A DNA stretch of 64,000 nt from Morella rubra (GCA_003952965.2 CM025854.1:18128706-18192705); one strand, 5' to 3'; counted from the first letter of the stretch, positions 1 to 12,886 are shown. Translations and numbers: made by a program. The notes: generated by a model from the sequence alone, not told the origin.

Positions 1-40
1 CAACACAATTAGTCCTATAAAGTCAGCTCACAAGCCGTAG

Positions 41-1550
41 ATCCCAACTCCAACTTCAAGCAGATTAACAGATAAATAATAATGTTTCCGGTGCTTTATC
101 TTGGAATTAAATGAATTTTTACATAGAAGGAAAAATGACTTGGATTAAATGTTTGTTCAACTAGTCCTAGTAATAATCCACCAACTAACTTTCTTGCTAA
201 TAAAATTTATTCGAAATACCAACACTCTATTAATAACTATCCTCTAGGGCCTGAACTGAACTTTAATTTCCTCCAAACTCTCAAGTAAATCTCATTCTGA
301 ATCTTTGTTAACAATTCTTTTCCATTTTATGGTATACTCATGTATATATATATATTCTAGGTATGCATGTCTGGCATGATTACCCATAACATGCCCCTGC
401 CATGAATATACTACTCATAACATGCCAATTGTTCACCTCACAATTCTCGTTTTTTTTTTTTTAAAGTCTCCAATTCGCTTTACGTGACAACATCATAATT
501 TTGTGTTGTTGGCATTCTCAAAATGAGAAATGTATTAAATTTAGGTTGATCTTTTGTAACAAATGTATTTCAATTTTTAAATTGATCATCCCTAAATCTA
601 TAATTTTTATTAAAAGAGTTTCTCTTAAAAATTCCATTATCAAAATTAACAATTCACATTTCAATTATAAGTTAGACACCTGTCACTCAAAACTAAAATA
701 AGGCGATTTATAATTTTTTTCTTAAAATTTTTTATTTTTAAAATAATTTAATTTTTTTTATTTAAAAAAAAAAAAAAAAAAAAAAAAACTTTAAAAATTA
801 TAAATCACATAATTTTAATTTTAGGTGATATGGGTCAACTTATTATTGAAACGGACTCTTGAATCAAACTCAATGACTTTTATTATCAATTGAAAATTCA
901 AAGACTATTAGCACAAGAGCCTAAAGGAAAGTTAAGTAAATCACGATCTCTTTTTTAAATTACGAAAATTTAAGTGTTAACTTGTTGAAATTTTAACATT
1001 ATTTGTAAGCAAATGATTCAGATCTCGTCAAAAATTTCAACTAAAAAAAATCAAAACGGAGTGAAAAATTAGGATTCTCTAGACTTTTATAATTTCTAGA
1101 TGGTGAAATGTGAATTGTTTGGGGAAAATGAAGCTAATGCCTAGTATTTTAAGAATTATACCTTAATTAACAGCAAATTTGAAGAATTTTAGTTCATGGT
1201 TAATACGACTATCGAGCTAAATTTTATAAGTGCTTCATGGTGAAATAGATATTACAAGTTGTTACATTAAGACTTTCAATATTGAGGAATAATTAAGTAC
1301 GGTTGCTCCACACAAAATTCCAAATGTAATCCAAATTATCCATTTCAAAACAAGATTAATTAGTAGAACCTAATTACAAAATCGACTCTAATTCTGTCAT
1401 CACTCCAATTAAAGGTTCCGGTTCAACTCCCGTACCGGTTTCAAGTGGAGTAACAAATAAATAGTTATGTTTCGGGTGCTCTATCTTGGGATATGATCAA
1501 TTTATACATGAAAAGAAGAGTGGATTGAGGTGGATATTTGTTCAACTGAC
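41..1550. repeat. Diverged direct repeat pair (about 41-172 and 1428-1550)
   Basis: Two stretches about 1.38 kb apart align in the same orientation over roughly 125 bases with many substitutions. Shared blocks include 'taaataataatgttt' against 'taaatagttatgttt', 'ggtgctttatcttgg' against 'ggtgctctatcttgg', and 'atgtttgttcaact' against 'atatttgttcaact'. The second copy is preceded by 'ggttcaactcccg', which resembles a pol III B box, so a tRNA-derived SINE is possible. An old LTR pair cannot be excluded. No coding sequence is recognised between the copies. Confidence 0.5.
657..853. repeat. MITE-like fold-back element with ~58-bp inverted arms
   Basis: The left arm (about 657-717, beginning 'tttcaattataagtt') matches the reverse complement of the right arm (about 795-853, ending 'cttattattgaaa') with scattered mismatches. 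The loop is an A/T block containing about 28 consecutive A. The structure fits a short non-autonomous DNA transposon. No clear target-site duplication was found, so the superfamily is not assigned. Confidence 0.55.
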
Positions 1551-1563
1551 TATCCATGAGACA

Positions 1564-1660
1564 CACTAAACTATTGATAAGATTTCTTCTCCTTCATAGA
1601 GCCCGTTTGTCCACTAAACTATGGATAAGATTTTTTTTCTCCTTCATAGAGCCTGTTTGG
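1564..1660. repeat. Local tandem duplication, 48-bp unit x2
   Basis: Two adjacent units, 1564-1611 and 1612-1660, both begin 'cactaaactat' and contain 'ctccttcatagagcc'. They differ by a few substitutions and the length of a T run. No gene is involved. Confidence 0.7.
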
Positions 1661-2094
1661 CATTTGAGCATTTGCTTCTTCACTCATATAGCCTTGGGTA
1701 GTCCTTATATAATGTCCCTGCATGTAGTGGTTTTTCATACTGACACTTAAAAATATTGAGCTGAATAACTATTTCTGATTTTCTTCAATCTAACTAGTGC
1801 TTTTTTCTTCTGTTACTTTGTCTCTCTTCAGAATGAAACAATCACAAAAGATGTAAACCAGTAATCTTTACATTCTTTCTTCTTCAATCATATGCTGTAC
1901 AATTTACATACATGCAACTTTTTACCTGATACCGATCATGATTTTTAGTTTCATTAATATCAGAAAATAATGCCCCCCACTCCCATCCACCTCAAAAGAA
2001 AAAATAAAATAAAATAAATAAGATTTCTGGTTAAATGGTACAATGAATATATTTGCAATTGCAAGATTACATTCTATCTACGGTGGCGCAAACA

Positions 2095-5000
2095 CTAGAC
2101 AGAAGTAGCAGCAGCATGCTTTGAAATGTTAGCTTCAGCTTTACTGACTGCTGATACACCATCTTGATCAGTACATGAATTCAGATTTTCATTTTCTAAC
2201 TCAACGCCAGTATCTTTTGATCGGCTAAAAGCATCAAAAGGAATATTAATGCCAGCAAATCCAAGCATAACGGCCAGAGCTCCAAGGTAATCCATGAGAT
2301 GAGGAGCATTCCCCATTATTGAATCGACTACAGCCGCCAATGGGACCTGAATTGTAAGACCAGCAGTTGCTACTGTGGTGGTTGTCAAAAGAACAGCCTT
2401 GGCCCACAGATAGTCGCTCAGCACATTATCTAACAAACCTGAACATGACATAAAAAAACCTACATTATTCTGTATTCCTTTCAGTATATTCCTGTAAACT
2501 ACACACAACATAGTCTGATCTTGGATTCCTGGAAAACGATAATTTATTTCTTTTGAGCAAGAATATCTGGAATGCGGAATTATATTTGTGCTGATATATT
2601 TACATTTTATGTTAGAGAAAATGAATCAGTCACAGTATTTACAATAATCCCGCAAAACAAAACAAAATGACATCCCTTCTAAGTAAACTCATTGATGCCA
2701 CTTGAACCTATGAGTTCACTCACCACTTTTCTCTAGTGAGGCGTGGAAGTGCCATTTAGCTCAAAGGCAATTGGTAAAAATGACATTGGCTCTTTTTGGT
2801 TCTCCATTTGTCTGTAGAAACTGAATGACTTCGGGAGGATGCAATTATGGTGTGGCGGCTTAGTTCAAATACCACAACCTTTCTACTCATTGGTACAAGA
2901 TCTAAGTTATCCAAATTCATCTATTTTGATTCGAGATTTGTTTGTCTAGCAAGGCATCAACCATTGTAGATGATGCTAATTACAGAGGAGATGTTTGCTA
3001 CCATGCAGTTGTCTGAGTCATTTAAGCACGAAGACCTATAGCCCATCTTATAGAACTCTCAGTCTCCCATGATAACCATATCCTCACAAATCAACGTCTA
3101 ATCTCCTGCTAAACTAATGGCAGCGTCACAGCTCACCCTACTTGTAGTCACAGCAATGAAACTTTAACATTGGCGTTTACTTAAAAGTAACAATACGCAA
3201 TGTTGGGGCATTTTGATGTCACATCTTGGTAGTAACCTAGACAATTGATGCCCGACATCAATCTCCGAAAGATAAGAAACAGTTTACTCCGCAAATCTAT
3301 CCTACAAACAATTTGAGCATCCGGCATAAGCTAAAGAAAATGACTAAGCTTTAGGATCTACAAAACAACAGCTAATAGAGTACAGGGAGAGCTAGTTTGC
3401 AGTGATGGCTACAGCAGAGAATTGTTTACTTTTGTTGATAAGCAAGTTTCCAGTTCCCCTGGTTACAGAAGCAGTGGTATCTAAACTCGTATAATTTCCA
3501 ATTAAGATGTATATATCTACTTCAAACAAGTTTCTCACTAACGATTGAAATAAGACAGTGATGTGCCAGATCCAATAATGGGCCAAGAAATGGTTGCAGT
3601 AGTTCTTTATATGGCTACAACATAAGATGACATTGAAGGATAGGTTGCAAAACCTTACACTTCAAAGCTTGCTATGGATATCATACGATAAAAGTGCCAC
3701 CCCCTTGCATTTCTAAATTGTGCTTCTGGCTTTCAACAGAAAACCCATAAAGTTACAAGAGAAACATGGTTCCTCGAGAGGATGCTTGAAGTTTACTTAC
3801 TACAACAATTAAAAGACAAAAAGTTATGAAGCCCTCTAAAATAACAAACAAGCTTCATGTCCCCTAATGACTTTGATGACAAAATTCTACTACTTCCAAA
3901 TGCATTACACGCTACAAAGTACCAGCACAGTATCTGGGGACTCCATAAAAAGGGTCAAAAAAGCAAAATAGCGAGAGACATGAATTTATGGGCACATGGA
4001 ATTTGACACACCAAAAATACTATGTAACCGGAACAAAAGATTCATGATAAAGATGTTTGGGTGTCTTTAGAACACACACACACACACACACACACAGAGA
4101 TATAGGTATATCCTACTTATTCAGCACACGCAAACAGACCATTTGAAGAAAAAAGAAAGCAACTGAAACTTGTAACAGTACAACCAAATAGAAAAAAACA
4201 ATACCAATAACAATGAAGCTCAGGTACAAACCTTTTCCAACAATTAGACCAAACTGGTCCCAGGTAAGCATGTTAAAAGGTTCCACCTTGGTGAAATTGA
4301 GTAGGAGGGCAACAGGAAGGAAAATGAATAGGTTGAAAAGCCCTAGAAATCCAAGGAATTGTGCCATACTGGGCTGTCCACTTTTTCCATCGTCGTCAGG
4401 TAGCTTCTTTCGAATAAGGGTAATATATACAGCATATAAGGCTGCGGAGACAAGTGCAAGAATGTCTCCAAGGAGGGGGTTTGAAGCTGCAAGTAAAGTG
4501 GTTTGAGAGTCACCTAAGCTGACAATTATCGTTCCAGCCATACAAAGCAGAACACTAATAAGTTTCAACCAAGTAAACTTCTCGCCCAAGAATGCTAGAG
4601 AGACCAAAAACGTGAAAAGGCTCGATGCGCTGCTTAAGATGGTGTTTGACTGCACGCAAATAGAGGGACCAATTAGACTAGACTGGGGAAACATGCGCTC
4701 ATATCAGATTTGAGATCTGCAATATAAACTTCAAAAAAAGTTTACCGTGACGGTTGTGTACTTCAATGAGAGATTAAATGTTAGCTGGGCAAAAAACCAG
4801 AATGGGCATATCAATAAGCTAACTTTTGCCACTCTAGTGCGTGTCCAACGCCCTTTCGCATCAACTTGTTTACCAGATTTGCCATTGGAATTGTCTTCAT
4901 CTGGCAAGATTGTTTGATGCTCGTGTGATACCAATTCTGCTTCACGATCAAGACCTTCTCCATGCTGTTTAATTTGTCCCTCTTCTACAAGCACAGATGA

Positions 5001-5318
5001 AGTCGAACCATCCGCTGTAGCACCTAAATCACTCTCCCCAAGGAGAACAACCTGCTCCGACTCTCCCAAATCTTGTGAAATGCTACTTTTCTTATTTTTC
5101 CAAAACCATAGACCACCATAAGTATCCTCCAAAAAGCGCCCGATTTCAACCATGGGAATGTATATCACAAACAATGAATTGCAAATGTAAGTGATGAGAA
5201 ACGGTGAAACCCCCTCATCAACAACAGACTGAACTACGAAACTAGCAGCTATCCAGATGGACGCAACAGCAACTATATATATCAAACCCAAAACCCATCT
5301 CCAAACTTGACTTGACAT
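2095..5318 (-). CDS. EamA / SLC35F-type multi-pass membrane transporter
   Basis: Three exons, read on the minus strand: 5318-4746, 4649-4232 and 2438-2095, giving 444 codons and a TAG stop. The start is the first ATG (MSSQVWRW) after an in-frame TAG. The product is a hydrophobic drug/metabolite-transporter fold protein: paired helices near the N-terminus (about residues 8-28 and 38-57), a long charged loop (about 70-160), then an EamA repeat with FTFLVSLAFLGEKFT and a C-terminal series of helices. It resembles plant EamA proteins related to SLC35F5 and the yeast vacuolar protein YML018C; the substrate is unknown and an endomembrane location is inferred. Introns are phase 0 and phase 1. The second intron (4231-2439) is long and holds a (CA)n run and no recognised gene. 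The region is antisense to small spurious ORFs. Confidence 0.88.
4072..4096. repeat. (AC)n microsatellite
   Basis: About 12 AC units lie in the long second intron of the transporter gene, close to the exon 2 donor. Confidence 0.9.
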
Positions 5319-5742
5319 GCTTTTAGAACCCAATTTTAGACCAATCTCGTCCTCAATTCCCCACTGGTTCACCGACCAAACTCTTAATTTGCTCACGAAT
5401 CCATAAAAACTCCACTTCTACCATAGTCGAATAGAATATTCTCCTCTAAGCGGAAACTTTGTCGTATCCAAATTGAAGGCACAACTCAGACGATATTCAC
5501 CTACAAACAACATAAATGCCTTAAAGAAAAAGGAAACAAAACGCAAAATCTCCGAACACTTTTTACATTACAATCTACGCGCAACAACGAACTCAGTATC
5601 CTCAATCGAATTTATAGAGGAGAAAATTAATCAGATCAAATCAAAGCAGTTTTTAATGTTAGGCAGCTGATTCTGATCTTCGTAGGTTTTTGGAACGCAC
5701 GCGGACATCTTAGACAATTATTTAATTTATTTGACTCAATAT

Positions 5743-5825
5743 TGGGCCAGCTCTAGATGGCCCAGTTAGGTACTGAAAAATTTTCTTCATTAATGGGCTC
5801 AAAGCGGAGGGTTTTCTGTTGGGCT
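5743..5825 (-). promoter_or_regulatory. Cluster of four TGGGCY (site II) elements upstream of the transporter
   Basis: TGGGCC at 5743-5748, GGCCCA at 5759-5764, TGGGCT at 5794-5799 and TGGGCT at 5820-5825 lie about 425-510 bp upstream of the transporter ATG. Clusters of such elements are known in promoters of plant housekeeping and growth-related genes, where TCP-family factors bind. The assignment to this gene is inferred from position. Confidence 0.5.
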
Positions 5826-5829
5826 CGAT

Positions 5830-7170
5830 CGGATCGGATTGTATAAACAGAAAACCTGTGTGCTAAGCTTAACAGCATCTGAGACAATATTCACATAAAA
5901 CCACCTTCTCCCCACCCCCCGGCACCACCACCACCATATACAGTCAAAAGTTATTCCTGCAAAAAATAGTAAAATTTTTGCATCCATCTTGAAAATATCT
6001 AAACATTTAGTAGGAATTATCTAAAATAAATATGTTTGTGTATTTGAGTTGGAGAAATTAAAGGGATTTTTGCTGTTGGATATAGATGGAGTACTGCGCG
6101 TGAAATTAATCGTATATAGAAGACTTTTGAGGATAATGATGCATTGCTGGTATTGGGAGGTTCAGGAACTTATGAGGCTAAATTGGCTAATGGCTGTCTT
6201 GCTCATCATCTTGTATTCTTCTTCAGTAGCAAATTATACTGCATTAATTACATACTGTTAGCCTGAACTGAGGAACATTAACACCAATTAGAGATCCCTC
6301 AAAGTCGGAAGCCTTAAATAACCATGACAATATCACCCAGCGTGCAGGTGCAACGTCATGGACTATGTAACATTGAGTGGCATACGCATACAATCTTACC
6401 AGCTTTAATTCCATTTAGAAAACGAACCCAAAACTCGTTGAATATAAGCTATAATAAACCAGTCATCATATAAAATTATAAGGGTAAAATTGTTATTTCA
6501 CTAAATTAAAATAATAATTTCCATCCAAATTAAATATGGTTATGCACGGTGTAAACTATTAATAGTTTAGGGGTGAATTATGTAACGAATTTAATAGTCT
6601 TAAATGCAAAGTATCAGAACCAGAGATGAAAGGTATATTTAACCCTAAAAATATGAAGCTATTATAGTACTTTACAAAAGCAACTTCTGTCACTTGTATG
6701 ATCTATTGCTTATAGGATGATGTTTTTCACGTCCATGTGAATAGAAATCTCGTAGATGGAGCTCCCATCTGTTCCCTTCTCTTCAATATCCCGAACGAAA
6801 TGGTTAAGGCCAGATCCTCCTAAAATAATATTCCTATGGATTAAGGAGTAGGGCAGTCGCTATATTCACATACGAAAGCCTCAGATACATATAAACATGA
6901 AGAAAAAAGTGAGTTACAGAGACGATCGAGGATATTCACAATTTAATTTAGTCACTGCTTCACTTGCATTCGTCTCGATCGCATGGAAAAATTTACACTT
7001 CACTCGAAGGACTTGATGCCTATAGGCACAATCCATATCCTTCTTGCCTCAGGAATAAGTAGAAAGAATGTATACTGGAAGAAAGGCACGAGAGATCAAA
7101 CACCGAATTGGTACAATATCACAGAGGAAGATAAAATGCATGTATGTGGGACAACACTACCATGCGGATC
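5830..7170. other. Intergenic region between the transporter and kinase genes
   Basis: AT-rich sequence with short, unconvincing ORFs. A stretch near 6480-6660 ('taagggtaaaattgttattt' to 'ggtatatttaaccct') has weak terminal inverted similarity and may be a decayed MITE. The last few hundred bases may include the 3' UTR of the kinase gene. Nothing else is recognised. Confidence 0.5.
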
Positions 7171-7175
7171 AGATG

Positions 7176-9260
7176 TTACAAAGAAGCAGCACTTCCACGC
7201 CGTGATGTATTAAGGCGCCTTGAAGTTGAACCCCATTCTATGGCTTCTGCCACAGCTCGTTGACGTTCCTTTACGCTTTCTTCATCATGAAGTAACTCAT
7301 TTGCAGCCGTCGCAGTACGATCGGATGGCGGAGAAGGATCATCGTATGAAGTGGTACCTGTATCTGGAGCCTCCCCGAGGAAGCTCAGAGCACTGACGAC
7401 ATCAGTCATCAAGGGGCGAACCCATGGTTCCTCTTGGAGACACATTGCTGCAACTGCCACTGCTTGGTGAAGTGCTCTGAGAGGATAGTCTCCATGAAGA
7501 AATGGATCTGCTAGTTCTGGGTAACTACTGGGATCCTTAAATACAGGTTGGGCCTGGGGAAAGAACGTCAGTCCATCACAGTATTATAATCAGCCGTACG
7601 TAAATCGACCATATTAAAGAAGTTCCACAGAGTAATCAACAGAAACAAGAAACTTACGTACCCAAGTAACTAGATTTTGCTCCTGGGTATATCTTGTGTT
7701 GTCGATGGCTCTCCTTCCCGTGATTAACTCCAACAGAACAACTCCAAAACTGTAGACATCCGACTTCACTGTGATTTGTCCTGTTCTTTGATACTCGGGG
7801 GCACAATACCCATACGTTCCCATGACCCTTGAAGACACGTGCGACTTATCCCCATCAGGCCCAAGCTTTGCCAATCCGAAGTCAGAAAGTTTCGCATTGT
7901 AATCCTTGTCCAGCAGGATGTTTGAGGATTTCAAATCACGATATATGACAGGGGGATCGGCCTTATCATGTAAATATTCCAGGCCCTTGGCAGCTTGTAA
8001 AGCTATTTTCATTCTTGTGAACCAATCCAATGGCTTTTGCCCTGGAGCTATATCTGAAAATCAAGATTTAGATCCTGATAAGTTCATGGTGTGGTTTAGT
8101 TTTCCGATGACCATCAGCACAGATGCAGGGTACATGTGATTATAGAGAAGAATGCATGAAAACGACCTTTTTGGTTCTTTTTTTTCTTTTTCTTTTTTCG
8201 AGATTCAGGGAGGAGTACTGTTTGGTTTTTCATAGTAAACACTGGGTTGTCTGCTCCTAGGAAGAAACTCGTGCAATGAACCATTAATTATCTAGTTTGT
8301 GTAAAAACTGGAGGTTTAGTATCTAGGTTTAGTCTCTAGACACAACCATAAATATAGTCGTTGCTTTAAGAAAGAGACAAAAAATAGTACCAAACAGATG
8401 GTCCTCCACAGATCCCAATGGCATGTATTCGTACACCAGAAGTCTCTGCTCTCCATCTGCACAATATCCAATCAGATTTACTAGATTTTCGTGGTGTAAG
8501 AGGCTCAACATCAGAACCTCAACAAGAAATTCTCTGTTTCCTTGCAATCCATTCCTGTCAAGTTGCTTCACAGCCACAACCTGCAAAAAAGCTAGCACAA
8601 GATCAGTACTCCTGAAGATCAATCTTTTAGAAGTTGGTATGAAAGGGAAGTCATCAAGGCTAGCTTGGCAAGAGATCCATCAAACAAGACACCTGTGCAA
8701 CTTTCTCGATTTTTCCCTTGTAAACTCTTCCAAATCCACCTTCACCTATTAGGCACTCTTGCCGAAAATTCTTTGTTGCCGTGGCCAATTCTCGGAAAGT
8801 GAAAGTTTGCGCAGCAATGTTGTTGTTGGCTTCCTTCTTTTCTGGGGTTTCAACTGGTGCGACCTTTTGCTTGGAATTTTCTGTGCAAGACATAACAATC
8901 AGAGCTACCATTGCAATTCTGAAAATTATAGTAAAACATATTAAATTACCACTAGATTAAAAGTTCTAAAGCCTAGACGGGATTTTATAGAGGATGGAGG
9001 AGGGAGTTTAGAAAAAAGGAAGAAGAAGAAAACCTAGAGTCTTACAATCAACAACGATCCTTTCTTCCTCTGATTAAAAAACCACCTTCTGAATAATGCC
9101 TCCATAATGCATAGGCGAAAGTGAACTTACCTGGCCTTGGCTGTTGTGCACTAGCTACTTCTCTACGAGGGGGAACAGGAGGCAGTTCTTGCCTCCCTCC
9201 ACCTTTGGTCTTCTTAGATGCTTTCTTCTCATGGGATGAAAAACAAGAAAAGCAACTCAT
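7176..9260 (-). CDS. Receptor-like cytoplasmic kinase, RLCK-VII / PBS1-like (PBL) family
   Basis: Five exons on the minus strand: 9260-9131, 8880-8693, 8580-8391, 8053-7662 and 7553-7176, encoding 425 aa and ending in TAA. An upstream in-frame GTG is ignored; the ATG gives MSCFSCFSS. Cys3 and Cys6 are likely S-acylation sites; there is no Gly2, so myristoylation is not expected. Seen in order: glycine loop GEGGFG (89-94), VAVK lysine (Lys111), YRDLK catalytic loop (Asp209), DFG (227-229) and APE (254-256). The conserved [14 protein letters not shown] junction supports a GTACGT donor at the end of exon 4. The C-terminal tail is Ser/Thr-rich with a basic end. PBL kinases phosphorylate downstream targets beneath cell-surface receptors at the plasma membrane, often in immunity; the specific role here is inferred only at family level. 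Confidence 0.93.
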
Positions 9261-9770
9261 TTCTTGCACAAATGACCAAGTGCAGAAAATCTAATCAAAG
9301 ACTCCTTGCAAATTTTCTCTGTTATGCAGCTCCCGGCAACTTTAATCCCAGAATTCCCACTTCTGCAACGCGATTCCCAGAAAGTTCATGCACTAGATAA
9401 GTTGTTTACACAAGCCTCAAACAAATGGAGCTAGCTCTTGAATGAAAAAGAAGACCGACCATCTGTAGAAAAAAACGCGTCCGTGATTCAAACTTCGTAC
9501 TGTATATACCTATATACAATAATATTTTAATCCAACTAAATTAAATTATATCTTAAAAGAAAGGATCAGAAGTGGGTTGTGGACTACCAGATCGTAAATG
9601 CAAGCTCAACCAAAACCCTAATGCCAAAACCACCATGAAACCTTCAAAACTCAAGGAATTCAAAAACACGGGGAATATTGGAGAGATCATGCAACAAGGA
9701 CGGGTTTCAAGTTTTTTGTCTTCCCGCAAATGATGGAGAGAACATAGAAGGGAGGTTTTGAAGGTTTTTA

Positions 9771-9791
9771 AGAGAGAGAGAGAGAGAGAGA
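9771..9791. repeat. (AG)n microsatellite upstream of the kinase gene
   Basis: A run of about ten AG units lies some 510 bp upstream of the kinase ATG. GA/CT repeats are common in plant promoters and 5' leaders; a regulatory role is only possible. Confidence 0.85.
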
Positions 9792-9799
9792 CGGCAAAA

Positions 9800-11215
9800 C
9801 GTGGGTGGGAACTAAATTAGCTAAAGTTTGTGGAGGCCATACAGAGTGCCGTTGAATGTGATAAATCTTTGAAAGTCAGTATGAAACAAAAATAGATAAT
9901 TTATAGATCTATAACTTCATGTACAGGAGAGGCCGGAGGTTAACTAGATCATGGTGACCACGCCATCTTTTTAGCATTGTGGTGGCATTAACGTTCAGAC
10001 TTATATATATTTAGTACCAGCACGATCTTTAGGTCCAATATTCATCATAATTATTGATTTTAAATTAAACGCTATCTATAATAAATACAATGATAAATCC
10101 AGCAGGAAAGAAAAAGAAGACATTCCGGATCTAGGCCTCATGTAGGCTGTACACGCTATTTTCTTATATTGAGACAACTAAGATCACAGAGCTACAGATA
10201 GAACAACAAAGGTAAGGGAGGGAGGGAGGGATGGATATATGTATTGGAGATCAGATTAATGTTAAAAAAAAAAATCCTCCTTTTTATAGCAAATTCCTTC
10301 AATGACTCAAGCATTGAAAAATCTGTATGCAGTTCAGTGATCAGCCATGCATACAACCTTCTGTATAAAATTAACGAGGATCACGGCCAGCATATATATA
10401 TATATATGTTCCCCTTAAAATTTTCTTAAAAAAGTTGAAATTTTTCATTACCAAATATCATCTTAATATATCAGAACAACCGTTCGAGTACGATCAAATA
10501 GCTTATTAATATATCACTCTCTAGCGCCCATTGATCACTCCACGTTAAAGTAATGTAATCTTTAATTTACGCGCTTGAAAATGATTGATGTATGTACCAA
10601 TTGGGCACAAACTAATCATAGCTCACAATATACAATACAAATTAATTAAACTAAAGTACTGAATTAAAAAAAAAAGGAACGGTTTGTTCATGGGTCCTTG
10701 ACAAAATGGAAGAGGTAAGTTGTAAACCCCACGACTCTTCTCTGTTCTAATTTGGCAATTACCATCAAAATCAATTGATTGGTCGGAGATATCGACCCTT
10801 CTTAATTTGAAGTGAAATTAGGGCTTATATATTGAAAAAAGCACAAAGGCTGGGTGGGCATGGATATATGGGATACTGTTGTGGCAGTTTTTTGTATTAA
10901 TTATTCTAGGAAAAGAAAAGAGGAAAAATCAAACAATAGATGAAGAATTCTGACACTTGCGAGCTGTCTGATCAATTGCTTCAAAAACTCATCACAATAT
11001 CTAAAAGTATCGAGATATTAGATCGAAAACGCCAGAATAGAATATTGCAGTTAAATAGACGCGATCATATAGCGGAATCTTCCATTCTTTCGTCTCTAAA
11101 CGTGGTAATAGCACACTACAGCTGCTGAATATCTTATTCTGAAAATCGAACTCAGGCTTTTTTGGTGTTTTTTTTTTTTTTGAGGTTTTCCCTTTCTTTA
11201 GAGGCCAGGTGTTAA
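9800..11215. other. Intergenic region between kinase promoter and phytocyanin gene
   Basis: AT-rich sequence with a short (GGGA)n run near 10217 and an (AT)n run near 10394. The proximal part is presumably the kinase promoter and the distal part the 3' flank of the phytocyanin gene. The small ORFs lack recognisable domains. No tRNA or conserved element was seen. Confidence 0.5.
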
Positions 11216-11221
11216 GCTGCA

Positions 11222-11729
11222 TTACTTCGTGTTCCCGAGAACATCAACTTCTATTTTCATTCCCTCCTCGCAATGGCCAGGGATGTTGCAGATGAAGTAA
11301 TGCCGTCCCTCCAACAATTTCAGTCGATCTTTTCCGCTCCTGTAGATCTTAGATTTAGAAGACGCAGTGCAAGTTCTATAGCCGCGGACATCAACAGCTA
11401 CCACATTGTGGAATGACGGATCGTAGTTGAAAGCTGCAACACGAGAACACAGACAAGAAGTTGAAACAGTATTGAATGAATGCCTGCAAAGCGAAAAAAA
11501 AAAAAAAACAATACATGCAAATGGGTTTCGATCGTAAGTTCTTACAGAGTATATCTCCGGCCTTGAATTTCTTCCCTTTGGTCCATTTTCTGACGTCAAA
11601 AGTCCAGCCATAATCACCGCCGACAGTATGTACAGTAGGTCGAGCAGATACTGAGGGAAGTGAGTACAGAGTGAGGAAGAGAGTGATGACAAGTATAATA
11701 TTAGCACCGCATGCTCTTCGGGAATTCAT
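11222..11729 (-). CDS. Plantacyanin-type phytocyanin (basic blue copper protein)
   Basis: Two exons on the minus strand: 11729-11546 and 11433-11222, encoding 131 aa, joined at a phase-1 intron in the usual phytocyanin position (after FKAGDI). An N-terminal hydrophobic signal peptide ends near SVSARP (about residue 30), so the protein is expected to be secreted. The mature cupredoxin domain begins TVHTVGGDYGW. Type I copper ligands are visible: His70 (in SFHNVV), Cys110, His115 (in CNIPGHC) and Met120. Cys83 and Cys116 are placed for the conserved disulfide. There is no C-terminal hydrophobic GPI signal and no Pro/Ser-rich domain, which favours plantacyanin over uclacyanin or stellacyanin. 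Proteins of this class act in the cell wall and reproductive tissue as presumed electron carriers; the in vivo partner is not established. Confidence 0.93.
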
Positions 11730-12846
11730 TTTGGAAGTAACTAAGACGAGGACCAGAAAACAGACGAGAATGTATCCCGGCCTGTATTAGGAGTTGGACG
11801 CAGAGATTCAGGGAATAGGCTGCATAATTTGTTGCTTTATATAGAGGCCTTCGATCTCTCGACCTATAGTAACTCGATAAACAAAGGAATATTTGTCGGT
11901 TATGGTATTTATGGTATGTTTATCTAACCAAGATCCGCTGCCATGGTAATTAGGGAACAAAAATTTGCTGATTCGAATTACTAGAAACCTCCAGTCCTCG
12001 GTACATTTCTCAGTCGAAAATTTCTCTTCTAGCTTTCATATCAAAATTCTGGTAGTGTTATACATTCTACGCCATCCCATAATAGAATTAATTAATACCC
12101 CGAAGAAGTACTATATGATCAACTCAGTTGCATGCAGCCATTCACAGGGAATTCGTGGTCCTACCAGCGCACCATGTATGTATAATCTAGTTCAAAACGC
12201 AGTTTGAGTGTTGTTCCTACTAGACAGTTGGGAATCCTTCATGCCCTTTTTCCTTTCCTTTTTTCTTTTGAGGGGAGCTCGGGCCTCAGAGCGTGTGGAC
12301 CATAATTTTAATGGGTGAGAGGAGAAAATGAGAAGAAACGACCTGGACAAAAGCTTTTTATTTGGTTTACACTTTGATGTGAGTCTGAAAATATCAACTA
12401 CTTCGTAACCTTCATGTGACATTTGTGAGTCATGACTATCATCGCAGCTTGAACTTAAAACAAAATGGAACAACAATTAATGGTGCTCTTGGATCTATCA
12501 TCTGAGTCATTTAGATTGGACGAGAAATCTAAATTATCTGGATTGATCGAGATTTAGATGGATCGCATGGATTCTTGTTGTATTGGGACTTGGCTTAGAC
12601 ATTTTAAATTTTCTGAATCTTTAGACCCCAAATTTAGCCAGGTGGAAAAAAATTCACTGGGGTTCTTATAGCCATAATAGAAGTGTTTATAGTATCAGTC
12701 AAAGTTTAATTAAGTTAGTTAACCTCGAGCTCGCTCCCATCTAACTTCAATTACTCTGGAGTTCAGATTATTCATTCTTCTGACCGTCATAATACGCCTT
12801 CTCCTTGAGCCAAGAAAGTTGTTTACGTATTTTAACAACATTACAA

Positions 12847-12878
12847 ATCTTAGATTTAGAAGATGCAGTGCAACTCTA
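12847..12878 (-). pseudogene. 32-bp relic matching phytocyanin exon 2
   Basis: The plus-strand text 'atcttagatttagaagatgc' followed by 'agtgcaactct' closely matches 11346-11377 inside phytocyanin exon 2, which encodes the TCTASSKSKI region. No copper-ligand codons follow and the frame is not kept. It could be a remnant of a decayed tandem phytocyanin copy or a small ectopic duplication. Confidence 0.55.
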
Positions 12879-12886
12879 CCCTTCCG

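Noticed and set aside
4213-4506. Plus-strand ORF of 97 aa
   Set aside because: It is antisense to exon 2 of the transporter gene and has no recognisable domain.
5319-5396. Upstream N-terminal extension of the transporter from a GTG codon
   Set aside because: The frame has no ATG before MSSQVWRW and an in-frame TAG lies a few codons farther upstream; plant nuclear genes rarely start at GTG.
8418-8752. Plus-strand ORFs of 65 and 109 aa
   Set aside because: They are antisense shadows of the kinase exons 2 and 3.
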